Under the pieces are notes generated by a model. The model did not search any database, had not been told where the DNA came from, and was given only the letters and a program-made list of their open reading frames with translations. Of a stretch of 64,000 nucleotides of DNA, positions 11,641 through 22,699 are shown in pieces. The stretch's first letter is position 1. Each line of letters begins with the position of its first letter. The stretch covers positions 57,802-121,801 of the forward strand of contig JACCGJ010014704.1 of the NCBI GenBank assembly GCA_013407085.1, written 5' to 3'. The position numbers were made by a program, and so were the translations under genes. This DNA is from Atriophallophorus winterbourni (Eukaryota > Platyhelminthes > Trematoda > Plagiorchiida > Microphallidae).

Positions 11641-12203
11641 TGGGTTGCTGTTGTTGGCCTATATCGGTCGATGTGGACCATGGATGTACATCACAATCGC
11701 ATGATTTTTTCATGCTGTACAGATTTCCGAATGACTAAACAGACCGATTCGGGAGGAACAGCGTTAGAAATCACACGAACGAAAGACGTCAGTTGCAGGC
11801 CTGCGCGATCTGCGTTCAGCAGCGAAAAGCTCTATCTGCTCCTCCCCAGCTTTCAGACAACGCTTCACAAAATGCCTGCAAGCTAAGCAGTCAACTGCAA
11901 TTACTTCCCAACCAGTGAAGTCAATGACAAAAGCGTTCATATATGTTATCGAAACGTCTTTTTTCGGCAATGGGGTCTGCCCAATGGTTGACTTCTTAAT
12001 TTGAACAGACAATAGAGTATAACTTTCGGAATACGCCCAATTTCTATTCTGTAGACGTAAACATGATACCGTAAGCGGCGTTGTCGTAGTAATGGGAACA
12101 TGCTCTGTAGACCAGCATAAGTGAGCACTTCGAACGTTTTCACTTTGTCCATCATGGATATATTCAAGATGCGACGTATGCTTCGTAGAAGGTAAGCATT
12201 CAA
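11640..12203 (-). mobile_element. LINE 3' end (LRQRRLRY-type C-terminus plus zinc-finger tail)
   Basis: Minus strand: SIRRILNISMMDKV, GLQSMFPLLRQRRLRYHVYV and IGRIPKVILY (about 12000-12200), which match the C-terminal block that follows RT in RTE/Jockey-like LINEs. Downstream, across frameshifts, comes a sequence shared with 14887-15125, 35195-35520 and 54960-55220. That shared sequence reads in one frame like the SRIGMFSHSKSC-type zinc finger that closes some LINE ORF2 proteins. It lies in the 2.6-kb block missing from the right duplication copy. Confidence 0.65.
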
Positions 12204-12730
12204 CTTCCGTCCTCTCTTGTAAGGATTATCTACGTTTCATTGTTATGCATGTGATAATTCAGTAATTTTAGACATGGTTCCATTCTATTAAAATGATTTG
12301 TGCGATATTCCTCTTCGTTTCCAAGAAAGCTCATGAGAATTCATAAAAATGTAGGAGAACACAATTCCCCACAAATTTAATATGAATAAACTCACCGGTA
12401 ACATATTCGTGGGACTTGCCTGAAATACAAAATATCTTCGACACATTATTTGTGAAATTATTTGTAGCTTTTATGTAGAATACAAAGAGAATTTACCAAA
12501 ATAAAACTAGATTATTCTGGGAGGTAATACTTTTATTTAGTGAAGATATGCTATCACGTGAAAGCAATTAGGCTATGATAAAACTATGAAACTGAATTAA
12601 GATAATAAAGTTGAAATATAAATCATCGGAATATAATACTTGATTTACTATTCTGTGTACGTTAGCATTTAAATGAACTAGAAAAATTTAACAGCTGTAT
12701 TGCTGTGATTAATTTGTTTGTTTGTTCTTA

Positions 12731-12880
12731 GAAAATGAGTGCAAACAGCAGGAAACCGGTCGTGGCGTGTGTATGTTGCATACAAGTGCAACTTGTTTAC
12801 CATTCTTCCACACACACTGATCCTGATCATACTGTCTACACCTGATGAGTGCAAACACCACGAAACCGGTCGCGGCGTGT
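12731..12880 (+). repeat. Family B hammerhead repeat, direct dimer (110-bp period)
   Basis: Two copies in the same orientation, with ATGAGTGCAAACA at 12735 and 12845, exactly 110 bases apart. The first has lost the left half of the core (GAAAATGAG in place of CTGATGAG) but keeps GAAA, CCGGTC and GTGG. The second core is nearly complete. The dimer shows that family B also forms direct tandems, not only inverted pairs. Confidence 0.78.
12833..12875 (+). ncRNA. Hammerhead ribozyme core, family B
   Basis: CTGATGA at 12842-12848, GTG/CAC stem II, GAAA at 12862-12865, then CCGGTC with the GUC cleavage triplet ending at 12871. Stem I pairs the bases before CTGATGA with GCGG, with one mismatch (GTGG is the family consensus). 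Stem III is the palindrome ACCGGU. All invariant core bases are present. Confidence 0.85.
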
Positions 12881-13054
12881 ATGTAATGCAAACGCGTGAA
12901 TATGAGCTTTTTTCTTAAAAAAGTGAAATATCGCATTCCGAGGCATGTTAATTTTTCAAATAATAATTAGTTTTATTCACTACCATATTCTATATCTCGT
13001 TATGGAGAGCTGAGTAATTTCCGACCTAATCAGCCCACGAATTAGGATCTGTGT

Positions 13055-13250
13055 TCGCATGCACTGCCATCACACATACCTCACATCCAGGTTTGCGGAG
13101 TTCGAATTCATCACTTAGAGATAATAATATCACTACTTACTAAGAAACAGGACCGGTGCTCGTATTGTTCCTACCTGATGAATGCAAACAGCACTAACAC
13201 GAACGTGGATTTTGCGTGAGGGAATAGCATGCAAACCTGCATTTAGGTTC
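13055..13250. repeat. Family B hammerhead repeat, degenerate inverted pair
   Basis: Left end GCATGCACTGCCATCACACA (minus-type) and right end AATAGCATGCAAACC (plus-type) flank two damaged cores. The right core at 13171-13207 has CTGATGA and ATGCAAACAGCAC, but TAACACGAACGTGG replaces the GAAAC-CCGGTC segment. The right half recurs at 53290-53395. Confidence 0.6.
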
Positions 13251-14609
13251 AAGCCAATTGGTCTAACTTAATGCATATGTGTGTGCAAATGTGTGACAGG
13301 GGCTTCAAAATTTAACCTCTTTCAGCCACGGGCTTATTGCAATGTAATTATAAGATAGTCATTTATATAAGTATGAACTTGACGATACAAAATAACGACA
13401 TTTAAGTTTCATGTTCTGCTGTTCAGTCTCGAATTGTGGTGCATTTCGCCAGATCACATCAAACTTTGCAAATCGATTGGTTTAGTTACAGTTGGAATAA
13501 AATTCAACTTGGTGTTCTCGGGTGATTCATATATCATGTATGACTAACGACGTTCTTTTCAGTGAACTACTTTTCAGTTAAATTAACCAAACTAACACTA
13601 TTAATGTTGAGAAAGGCTTCGAAAAATTACTCAGCGCTTGACCACCGTGTTCGGAAGCCATGAGTAATGTTAATAACTACTCAGGTCAATCATCACTACA
13701 ATTCGTAAAACTGCTACAAATCATCGTGTGAACAAAATGCGACTTTGATGTTCGGGTCGTTTGTCGAAATGTAATTTAAAACCTTCGTTTCATACAAAAG
13801 ATACAATCTTATTCGGCGTAATATGTAAGTAAGTTATTTATTATTTCTACAGAAAGCAGCGTTGATAATTCTAAAATGGTCTTCTTTTAATACATGGTTG
13901 TAATATATCAATAGATATTATAATAGTCTAAGCATGCCGTCCGTCGGCGTGCAATTACCGCTGATAGGCGGTGTAGTGCTTTTAGTTGTGAGGGCTGTGA
14001 GAGAGATTGTACCCCTTGAATCGGATGTATAGTAGTCTGAAAGTTTGCGTAGCATGAAACCGAAAGGAGTTGTTGTAGAACCTTCATGGTGGACTCCGAC
14101 CGACGGAAGAGCAACAAAAACAAAAGCCTAAACATTAGATCTCTCAAGATTTCTCAAGTTCAAACACATAAATATTCTATGAGTGACAGTTCCCGGAATT
14201 TCCGTGTTATGACGATAGTGGCATTCCGGACTTGAGTTCGACATTCCATCTGACGATTCATCGTGGAATCCCACCCAGTTGCACATTTTTCGGTTTGCGA
14301 CTAAGTCATATCCCACCATACTCATATAAATTATAAGTATTAAAAATGTTGATTAAATAACTGACAGCATATCACCCAATCTAGTGGCCGAATGCACATC
14401 ATGTATACAGATTCATGTTAAAGAAACCGTATATTGATGGTACCACAGTAAGTATTATCTTTCTGCTTTGCTGGCTTCGATGATTATTTAAAATAAAAAT
14501 ATACAAGCGAATCTAGAAATTTGAAGTCAAAATTGGATAACACTGACATGACAAAAGTTTTCAATCACGTTTTCACACAACGGTAGGTGGGTTAAACCCA
14601 TTGGCATGA

Positions 14610-14860
14610 ACAAACATTCCTTGTTTGCATACACTTCCATCATACACACTACGACCGATTTGGTGTTCTGTGCACTTAACTGATAAATATACTTCTACTA
14701 GGATTCGCATTGTTCTAAATAGAAGGGGAATTGTAAACAAAGATTGAAATTTCACCCGCCGTCGAATATAGCTAAGACGAACTATCTGTTCAATCATATG
14801 GGATCGAAAGGAAAATAATGGTCTGCATGCATTACCATCACAGACAACACGAGTGAGCAA
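14610..14860 (-). repeat. Family B hammerhead remnants
   Basis: TTTGCATACACTTCCATCAT followed by CGACCGATTTGGTGTTCTGT is a mutated minus-strand family B core (AAATCGGTC in place of AAACCGGTC). A second end, TGCATGCATTACCATCACA, lies at about 14823-14842. Shared with 54715-54935. Confidence 0.5.
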
Positions 14861-14886
14861 TTATTTATTAAGTTAAATTATTATTA

Positions 14887-15125
14887 TTGTTGATGTCTTC
14901 TATACAATCTGGAAAAGAGCAGATACTCCTGCATAGTGGTTCACGTCATTCACGCCGCCCGCATGCAACTTCTGGCGATCAACCAAGAACTGCTTATTGC
15001 TGTGAGCAGCTACGTGGCAGAGATTATTACCCCGAATTGAAATGTTTGGTCATATGCGCTTGTGATATACATCCGTGGTCGGCATCGGGCGATGGAGGCC
15101 AAAAACAACATCATTGTTACACGTG
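14887..15125 (+). mobile_element. LINE 3' end fragment (zinc-finger tail family)
   Basis: Same dispersed sequence as 35195-35520 and, inverted, 11640-11960. Aligned residues in one frame include ECLV/KCLVI and CDVHPW/CDIHPW. It is heavily mutated, and paralogous to 54960-55220. Confidence 0.5.
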
Positions 15126-15867
15126 AATCGATATTTGCGAGAATTTATGAACGTCAACAAGCAATTCTGATGTACATTGCTTACTTTTAAAAATAAACTA
15201 TACAACGGAAATGAGCGGTTCTCGTTGACCTAACAAAACCTTATACTATTAACGTCAATATTCGAAGAGGGTAGCTAGTTAAGACTGAATTTATTTATGT
15301 TTCAAACGAGAAATTCATAGAAGTGTGATGATGTAATGTGACCTGTACTCAAACGAAACAAGTATACAGTACGGATACGAATCCTTATACATTGTGAACT
15401 GTTAACCAATGAGCGTCGAATAACGTCTTCCAAAATCAGGCAATATTCTCAGTTAAGTCACATCCGAGTGTACGATAATATACACTGAATGTCCTGAACT
15501 GCGCTCCCGTTTATACAATTAAAATATTACTTCAATGAGACGAAAACTACTAATTATAAATCAAACCCAAATAAGTGACGAATACAACGTTTATAGGTAA
15601 CACGAATTTGTGTGATTTCAATACACCATCGGAAATTAAGGACATTTTTTACGTACCGACATCAAAAACGAAACAAACGCAGACTAGAAAGAAAAGCCAC
15701 ATCCAGAATTCACCGTATAAACGAAGTTTGCGAATAACAGCTTTTCAATTGCTCGCGTCTCATATAAAACGTGAATAAATGTGCGAGTTCTAACCAATGA
15801 AATTTGAAAACGTTAAAATTCGATTGTATTTTACGAAGATTTGATAGTTAACTGAAAATATTACAAC

Positions 15868-16502
15868 CAAGATTCAAGATTCAAGATTGAAGATTTATGG
15901 TTTCAAAAGCTATTAGCTTTACATTAACCATAGAGTCGAACTATATATGTGTGTAAATAAAATCAAAATCAATTGGGCGAAGATAGTTTATTAATCGTTG
16001 GAGTCAAAATTTAAATTACCTTACATCTAATCGTCAAGTTTCCATTTGAATATAGATAAGCAGTTTTAGCTCACCAAATCGGCAGGTAGGTAATTCCAAA
16101 CAAACACACACACGCACTGAATAAAAATACCTGCGCCAGTTTCGTTTGGAATGAGGTATTTCCAACTTACAACAATGACCACGGATGTTGCTGGAATTTC
16201 GAAGGTGGAATAATACAGGGGGATGGGAAATAGTATCACGTATCTTGTATGCGGGGATGAGATCACCTCGCATTCTCCTTTGTGCAAGTCTCCTCAGCTC
16301 CGATCGTCTTAGTCGCTCGGCGAATGGTGTATTTTCGAGTCCATTAACAAAATTGTATTGTATAATTCAGGAGGCAGATGTTCTCATGGCCAATCGATGC
16401 TTAATCGCGTTCTCCATTCTAACGTGTATTTCGTTATTGAACAATCGATCCAGCATTCGCCATGTCATCCCCATGTTTCACACCCATTTGTTGATTGTGC
16501 CT
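15868..16502 (-). mobile_element. CR1-like LINE 3' end
   Basis: Minus strand: MRGDLIPAYKIRDTISH, LFHLRNSSNIRGHC, and CKLEIPHSKRNWRRYFYSVR, close to the plus-strand copy at 19676-19960. The 3' terminus shows the tandem (TTGAATC)n tail, seen here as CAAGATTCAAGATTCAAGAT. The right edge coincides with the end of the segmental duplication (16502 and about 56620). Confidence 0.8.
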
Positions 16503-17249
16503 TGATACTTACCTGAGATCAACCATTTCAACGCTATTTACATTTACTCATAAATCCCGCAACACATGTGAACACCAATTGGTCAAACGTATTTATAACG
16601 CACGACATGGTTAGAACACACGCATATCTTTTATAGGCAAGTAGTGAGTAGCAACGGCACTGAACTCAACCTTTGAAAACCTGGTTGTCACTTTGTTCGG
16701 ATTTATCAATTGATTTCTTTCCAAACGATTTCCTTCAAGCCATCACCACCCTTAGGTCGTTTGACCGACCTTGAAACATTACATGCTACATGATATTTGG
16801 TGATGTTGTCTACCTGCTAATACTTTTGACAACGTTTTCACTCGAAACTTTCCCACACAATCCTTTCGAAACACAGATGAATGATGGTTCGCATTTGTCA
16901 GCGAAAGTTCGTGATTAGCACTACATTATTCCCGAATAATAAAAATCAACGTGTTATCCTTATGTGAATCAAAGATGGAAGAATTCGATCTATCTTGACG
17001 AGGCGATCACCATAATATTGAAATTATCCATGTTCAATTCAGAGTCGAGCACTAATTCGCTTAATAGTCAGAGCACAAATTTATTCTAACCGCTGTTCTA
17101 CTTCGTAGCAGCACTCTACCTCAAACAATCGTTTATCTGCAGAGCTATGAACGACCAGACCCGTGATGTAACTGGTGTACTTTGGTACTCTCTGAGTCCT
17201 ACTTTATGAGACCAATGTATTATTAAAGTGATCTTTCGTTGATCAACAG
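16503..17249. other. Single-copy stretch, no recognised feature
   Basis: Starts where homology to the right duplication copy stops. No coding or repeat signal recognised. Confidence 0.45.
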
Positions 17250-18337
17250 GAACTCTCGACCTAAACAATAAACTTATTGATGCTTTGAACTATGTAACAA
17301 CGCGTTACATTACTCAAATATTGATAATGGGAGATTTCAACTTTCCCAAGCTCAATAACCGGAATGATCATCCATCATAGACACTTGAAAATGAACTTCG
17401 AGCCGTTTTCGACAACGTGCACCTTTACAACCACGTTTTTGGATTTACTCGTATAACGGGATCAGACCCGCCGTCTACCTTGGACCTAATACTTACATCA
17501 GATCCCACAGCTGTAGAGAATATCGTTTATAAACCACCAATCAGACGAAGCGATCACGTTGTCCTAGAATTCATGTACGTTTGTAGCGCTAAACGAAACA
17601 GTGATGGAACGAAATGCGTCCGATGGGTGAACTACCGTGGCCTGTGTACCGAGTCACAAAGCATCGGATTACTTTAATCCGGATAGTCATACGAAGAATA
17701 TTTGGAAGATACTCTCTGGTAACGTTGAGAAGGATAATGAATGTATACCTTCGCCCTACGATGGAATATGCAGTAGAGGTCTGGGCTCCTTGGCTACGAA
17801 AAGATTTTGCTCTCTTCGATAAAATCTATCATAGAGCAACAAAGTTTGTGATGGGTTTTCGCTATGTTCCGTACACCGAAAGATTGCTACGTCTGTGTCT
17901 ATGCGACTTTACCCATAGGAGGATACGACGCGACATTATTTTGACCTATAAAATTGAGGCTACTAAAGGACATCCACTATGACAATTACTTGATTTTTGT
18001 GACGGCAGTGTGACACGGACATACCTCATCCCTTTACATTCCAAGTTACAGTGTTGAATGTCCGCGCCATGTTTTCGCCGTACGTGATATATTTCTTTTA
18101 AATTCCCTACCCCAGCATGTGGTGGAGTCTCCTTGCCTGGCGATTTTTAAAGCGAAATTGGACTTGCACTTGCAAACGAACATCATTCGTGAGCTTTACA
18201 TTTGATATTCTCTATTGCTTTTATACTATTGTATCTTTCCTTTTATATTCATACCGTTATCCTGGGGTGTTGTAAAGTATTAACTTTTTTGACCATAAAT
18301 CCTCGATTCCTTGAATCCTTGAATCTAATCCAGCAAC
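17250..18337 (+). mobile_element. CR1-like LINE with internal deletion
   Basis: The first part is the end of the AP endonuclease: ILIMGDFNFPKL near 17320, GSDPPSTLDLILTS near 17460, and RRSDHVVLEF near 17545. From about 17670 it jumps to the post-RT C-terminus (RRIMNVYLRPTMEYAVEVW, WLRKDFALFDKIYHRATKFV, YTERLLRLCLCDFTHRRIRR). The whole reverse transcriptase is missing, roughly 1.2 kb by comparison with the copy at 60-63.8 kb. The 3' end CCATAAATCC is followed by a TTGAATC-type tail at 18310-18335. Confidence 0.82.
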
Positions 18338-18339
18338 TG

Positions 18340-20095
18340 AAGTCTATATTGAAGGAACATTCAATGTTTGTTTTGAAGAAAACTTCTCAAAGTAATGAAT
18401 TTATACTACGAAGCAGAACTAAAAGTGAATGAAACAATGGGCAATAGCATGGGAGTTTCACAAGGCGACCAACACAGCTGATTCTTGGGCACAATATACA
18501 CGACTGCGAAACAAGTTTATCAGCTATATTCTAGATGACAAACAAGCTTTTCAATCGCAATTGATGTGTTAAATGCGCCAGAATCTGAAGCTGTTATATA
18601 GACCAGGACCAGATGAGATAACTATGAAGCTGCTCAAAACCTACAATGTGCAGCTTTCCTAACCTTTATCCTGCATGTTTAATAAGCTGGAGTGGTACCA
18701 AAAGACTGAAAAATGGGACACATAATACCCAATTACATAGTTGGTTCGCATACATAGTGCGACATGGCGAAACAAACCAAATTTTGGCCGTTGCCCAACA
18801 TGGTTTTCGCAGAAATCGCTCTTGTCTAACAAATTTACTGACAAGCTTAGACGACTGCACGAGTTTTGTAGATGCGAGAAGCTGTATTCATGCGTGCTAC
18901 CTGAACATTTCTAAAGCTTTCGACAGAGTTGATCATAATTTACTCTTGAACAAGCTAAAGAAACACGGTATTGTTGGAAGTCTATATGATGAATTGATAT
19001 GTGATTACCTCGGAAACAGACATATCATAGTTTGCGTGGACGGCCTATTATCAAAGAAAATCGATGTCACCAGCGGTGTTTCGCAAGGCACATTGCTTGT
19101 ACCAACGCTGTTCCTAGTGTTTATGAACGATATACCAATACCAAATGATAGTGAGATGGTTTTGTTTGGTGACGATATAAAAGTATGGCAGCGAATCAGC
19201 ACTGATGATGTTTGTATTATGTTCCAAATCGATTTGAATGCCTCCACAACTGGTCATTCGAAAATGAACTGCCATTGAATGTGTAAAAGTCGAAAATCAT
19301 TCAGATCGGTTGTGACCGTGCGTTTTCTTAACAATACAAACTCGGTGAAAAAATCCTGGAATACACAGTTGGAGAAAAGTACCTGGGTGTCTGGATTTGC
19401 TGTTGTTTGAATAATGGTCCACAATGCGAAGCCGCTTACAAAAGCGCGCCTCGACTGATCGGCATGTTACTGCGTGTTTTCCTCTCATGATGAACACATA
19501 TATACACCTGGTTATAGACTATGCCGCCCAAGCCTGGACACGATGGCTACAAAAAGATATCTTACTTTGGGATAGCATATACCTAGTGAGCTTCCGTGCT
19601 TGTCATTAGTCTCAAAAAATGCCATTCGCTGGGCGACTCAGACGATTGAAGCTGAGAACACTTGCACAAAGGAGAATGCGGGGTGATCTCATCCTCACTT
19701 ACACAATAATTACTACTGTTTCCCGCCCACAGGACCTATTATTTCACTTTCGAACTTCCGGCAACAGCTGTGGAATTGGTTGCAAGTTGGAAATACCACA
19801 TTTTAAACACAACTGGCGCAGGTATTTTTATTCAGTGCATGTTTGCTTTGTTCGGAATTTCCTATTAGCGGATTTGGTAAGCTCAAACAGTTTATTTATA
19901 TTCAAAAGGAAACTTGACGATTATATGAGAGCTAATCCAAATTTCGCCCCCAACAATTTATAAACTATCATCGTCCAACTGATTTTGATTCTATTTATAA
20001 TTATATATACATTTGTAGCTATCGTTCAGTTTCATAGTTATTGTAAAGTTAATTGCTTTTTCAACCATAAATCTTGAATCTTGAATCTTGAAAAA
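18340..20095 (+). mobile_element. CR1-like LINE, RT and 3' end, 5' truncated
   Basis: Begins in the linker before RT. The RT core spans about 18760-19275: QHGFRRNRSCLTNLLTSLDD, NISKAFDRVDHNLLLNKLKK, SGVSQGT and the catalytic box FGDDIKVW (FGDD in place of FADD). The C-terminal block is at 19619-19963 (RRLKLRTLAQRRMRGDL and FKRKLDDYMRANPNFAP). The 3' end CCATAAATCTTGAATCTTGA lies at about 20065-20093. A 210-residue frame is open across RT, so this is one of the least decayed CR1 copies. It lies immediately downstream of another CR1 copy. Confidence 0.85.
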
Positions 20096-20399
20096 AACAT
20101 GCAATAATTAAACAAATTAAGTAACATTATTCAAGATTTATCCTAAAAAAGCAAACAGCTGTACAATACCCTGGGATATGTGTGTTACAGTCAAGCAAAT
20201 AGTTACTTTATTGCTTGCGCACATGTGCTTCATATAATGAGAAAAGTTAATTTCATTTGAGACATAAGGAAGGGAACCACGACCGGAAATATAGGTTTGG
20301 GTTTATTTGTTTTGCTAATTAAGTGTGTAACAACGAATCAGAGTGCGACATTAGTAAACTGTATTATTCAACAACAAAGATCGTAATATTTGCTTGAGC

Positions 20400-20840
20400 A
20401 TCATTTCGTTTAATTAGAAAACAATTTCCGGCGGTAAGCTGTTCCACAATGTGCATACAAGAACTGCTACAGATTAACCAGGATTGTGGGATTTGAAGAG
20501 TCAGGCTGTGACTGCGGATTGGGAGTTTCAAACCAAATGTAAAAACATTTCTGAGTGGGTAGGACCTCGTTCGGTTTCTGCGGTACGCCAGGATTAGTTC
20601 AGTGCGTATCCAATTCTACTCAGACTAGGGTAGATTATGCAAACCAGTAAACATTTTGGTTGCCTTAAGATAAATCCTTTCGTGTAGCGACGTATTTTTT
20701 AATTCGTGTTCAAGCTTGTACAGTATAGTCCACAACTGAATGTATGCATATTTTGAGTGTATTTGACAATGAGTGCGGTGTGGAAACGTCTCAAATGCGT
20801 CTGCGTAAGCCGAGTGCGCCGCAAGCACACTTGTAGACAC
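20400..20840 (-). mobile_element. CR1-like LINE fragment, very decayed
   Basis: Minus strand: HERIYLKATKMFTGLHNLP near 20630-20690 with an upstream DYTVQA-like block in another frame. Downstream is WNSLPPEIV near 20430. The order and spacing are those of the CR1 C-terminus. Confidence 0.65.
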
Positions 20841-20899
20841 ACATTGAATAAAAATTAAGTCATAGTGAAATCGATCGCGAGTACTCACGTCTCGCAATG

Positions 20900-22375
20900 A
20901 TCATCTTGACTGAAAAATCACTGATTTGTGTCGATATATGTGTTGCATTGATTCGTCTTATCAGTACTTCAAATTCGGCTGCCATCTGTAATTAATTTTG
21001 AGCATACTCATTTGAGAAGTTCACTTGACCGTTCCTTTTGAAGTCTACATGCAAAGCCTGATCTTCAAGCTGAGGAAAATAAAATTCTGATTTTCGCTGC
21101 AGATTCTAAATCACGCTCTCAGCATACGATTTACGTTGAGGACTACATAACGCTGTGAGTGCTGCGGGGGAGATTCTTGTTTCCAAATCAATCTGGTCAG
21201 CCATTTGAAAAGCTGTGATTCATATCACATCCATGGTCGACAAAAAATAATTGAGATCAATAGAAACAGCACTTTAAAACTAAGAGTTCCAATTTATCAG
21301 GAAGTGAATAAAATTGTCATAGGAACACTTGCATTACGTTTGGTGAAATATGGTTGAAATATATGTCTTTGTTGCTGGTTTGTATATTACTTCATTTTTC
21401 ATCATTGATCTGCTCAACGCATGTAAATTTTCAATAGGACTTCTTGTAAGACTGGGTCACAATATTGTCCAAACTTAAGTTAGTTTATATACTATATTAT
21501 CTCATTGCAATGCATTTTATATGCATAATTGAAACGAACAATTTCGTCCGCATGACGGGCGAATATTTTGAAAGTAGAAAAATTCCAAGTCAAAATGCGT
21601 ATCACATATTTTATAATAAATTATAAGAACACTAATATTTTTCCATGTATTTTAACGTTTTATTGCATATATCCCAGAACCTACAATTTAAATATCGTTT
21701 ATTTCTATCTGTAGTTTTCCGGTAGAATATACGAGTAGTTTTATTGCATCTTTGAGCATTCCATCCATTCGTTAAAATGTGAGTGAGCGACTAGTACGAC
21801 AAGATCTTTCAAACGCGGGACAAGCGTAATATCATTACGTTAGAAAGAATTCGGTCCCTATGTTCAGCTGCAAAGATCGCTGGATTAATTGGTAGCTTTC
21901 ATATAACAAACCATTATTTCGCTGCGTTATATCAAGTCCGGATTTCTTCATGATCTCACTTGCATCAACCACGTCTTAAATCTTTAGGTCAATGTCAAGA
22001 CAAGAAATGTCTATACATGGAACCTAGCGAATTATGCCGAAACCGCATAAACATAATAAAGTCGTGAACAGGAACTGTGTAACGTCTGGTGTGGACAGAG
22101 TGTCGTCCTGCTGGATTCCATTAACATTTACTTGGTTCAATCCGCCACCGATCTCTAACTTAATTATATTCAATCACTCCTCTTTTACATTTAATCTTAA
22201 AATATGTTGATAGCATTTTCACAAGCGGTATGGAGCATATCACAATGTGATTGAAGAATTTAAAGATTGCGAGTTGTAGATGAAAGTCATTGCAATATTT
22301 CGTATTGCGTTGAATGCGCTACGCTGATATTTTAGTCAACTGAAGCCAACTCGACTAAAATGCTTATTTGCAAGC
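20900..22375. other. No recognised feature
   Basis: AT-rich, only short unconserved frames, no repeat recognised by eye. Confidence 0.45.
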
Positions 22376-22576
22376 ATTTCTATCACACACTCCCAACCAT
22401 CAGTTTCGTGCTGTTTTCACTCATCTGGTAGGGTTAAAATGATCAGGATTGGCATGCACTTGAAACAGCGGAAGAACGATAAACAAGTTACGCTTGTATG
22501 TCACTATGAGTGCAAACAGCACGAAATAGGTTGTAGTGTGTTTGTGGGCGCGATGGAAATGCATGCAAACGAGCAT
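22376..22576. repeat. Family B hammerhead repeat, inverted pair
   Basis: Outer ends GCATTTCTATCACACAC and GATGGAAATGCATGCAAAC face outward. The left, minus-strand core (22393-22433) has CAGATGA for CTGATGA, GTG/CAC stem II with loop AAAACAG, GAAA, then CTGATGG in place of the CCGGTC segment. The right, plus-strand core (22501-22540) has ATGAGTGCAAACAGCAC, GAAATAGGTTG and GTAGTG. The centre GATCAGGATTGGCATGC is shared with other members. Confidence 0.7.
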
Positions 22577-22699
22577 TTTTTTATCATGATTTTGGATACA
22601 AACCCCTCTTCTATATGTGTTTATGCACATAAGTTGAACAGGTTCGTCATAACAACCTTATCTAACAGTGGCATTCCAGCGAAACTTGTTTACGAGCAC

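Larger units (their letters stand above)
1238..16502 (+). repeat. Left copy of a large segmental duplication
   Basis: Collinear, same-orientation match to 46579-56620 with many substitutions and small indels. Anchors seen by eye: 1240-1800 with 46581-46990 and 47425-48010; 5310-5620 with 48325-48600; 5820-5900 with 48840-48900; 7480-7830 with 50430-50850; 8150-8690 with 51190-51720; 9037-9120 with 51733-51820; 9980-10200 with 52670-52905; 13115-16500 with 53265-56610. The left copy is longer because it holds an RTE insertion (2066-5296), a hammerhead repeat insertion (8701-9009) and about 2.6 kb (10527-13113) missing on the right. No host gene is visible inside; the shared part includes older CR1 fragments, hammerhead repeats and a LINE 3' end, so those predate the duplication. 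Confidence 0.9.
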
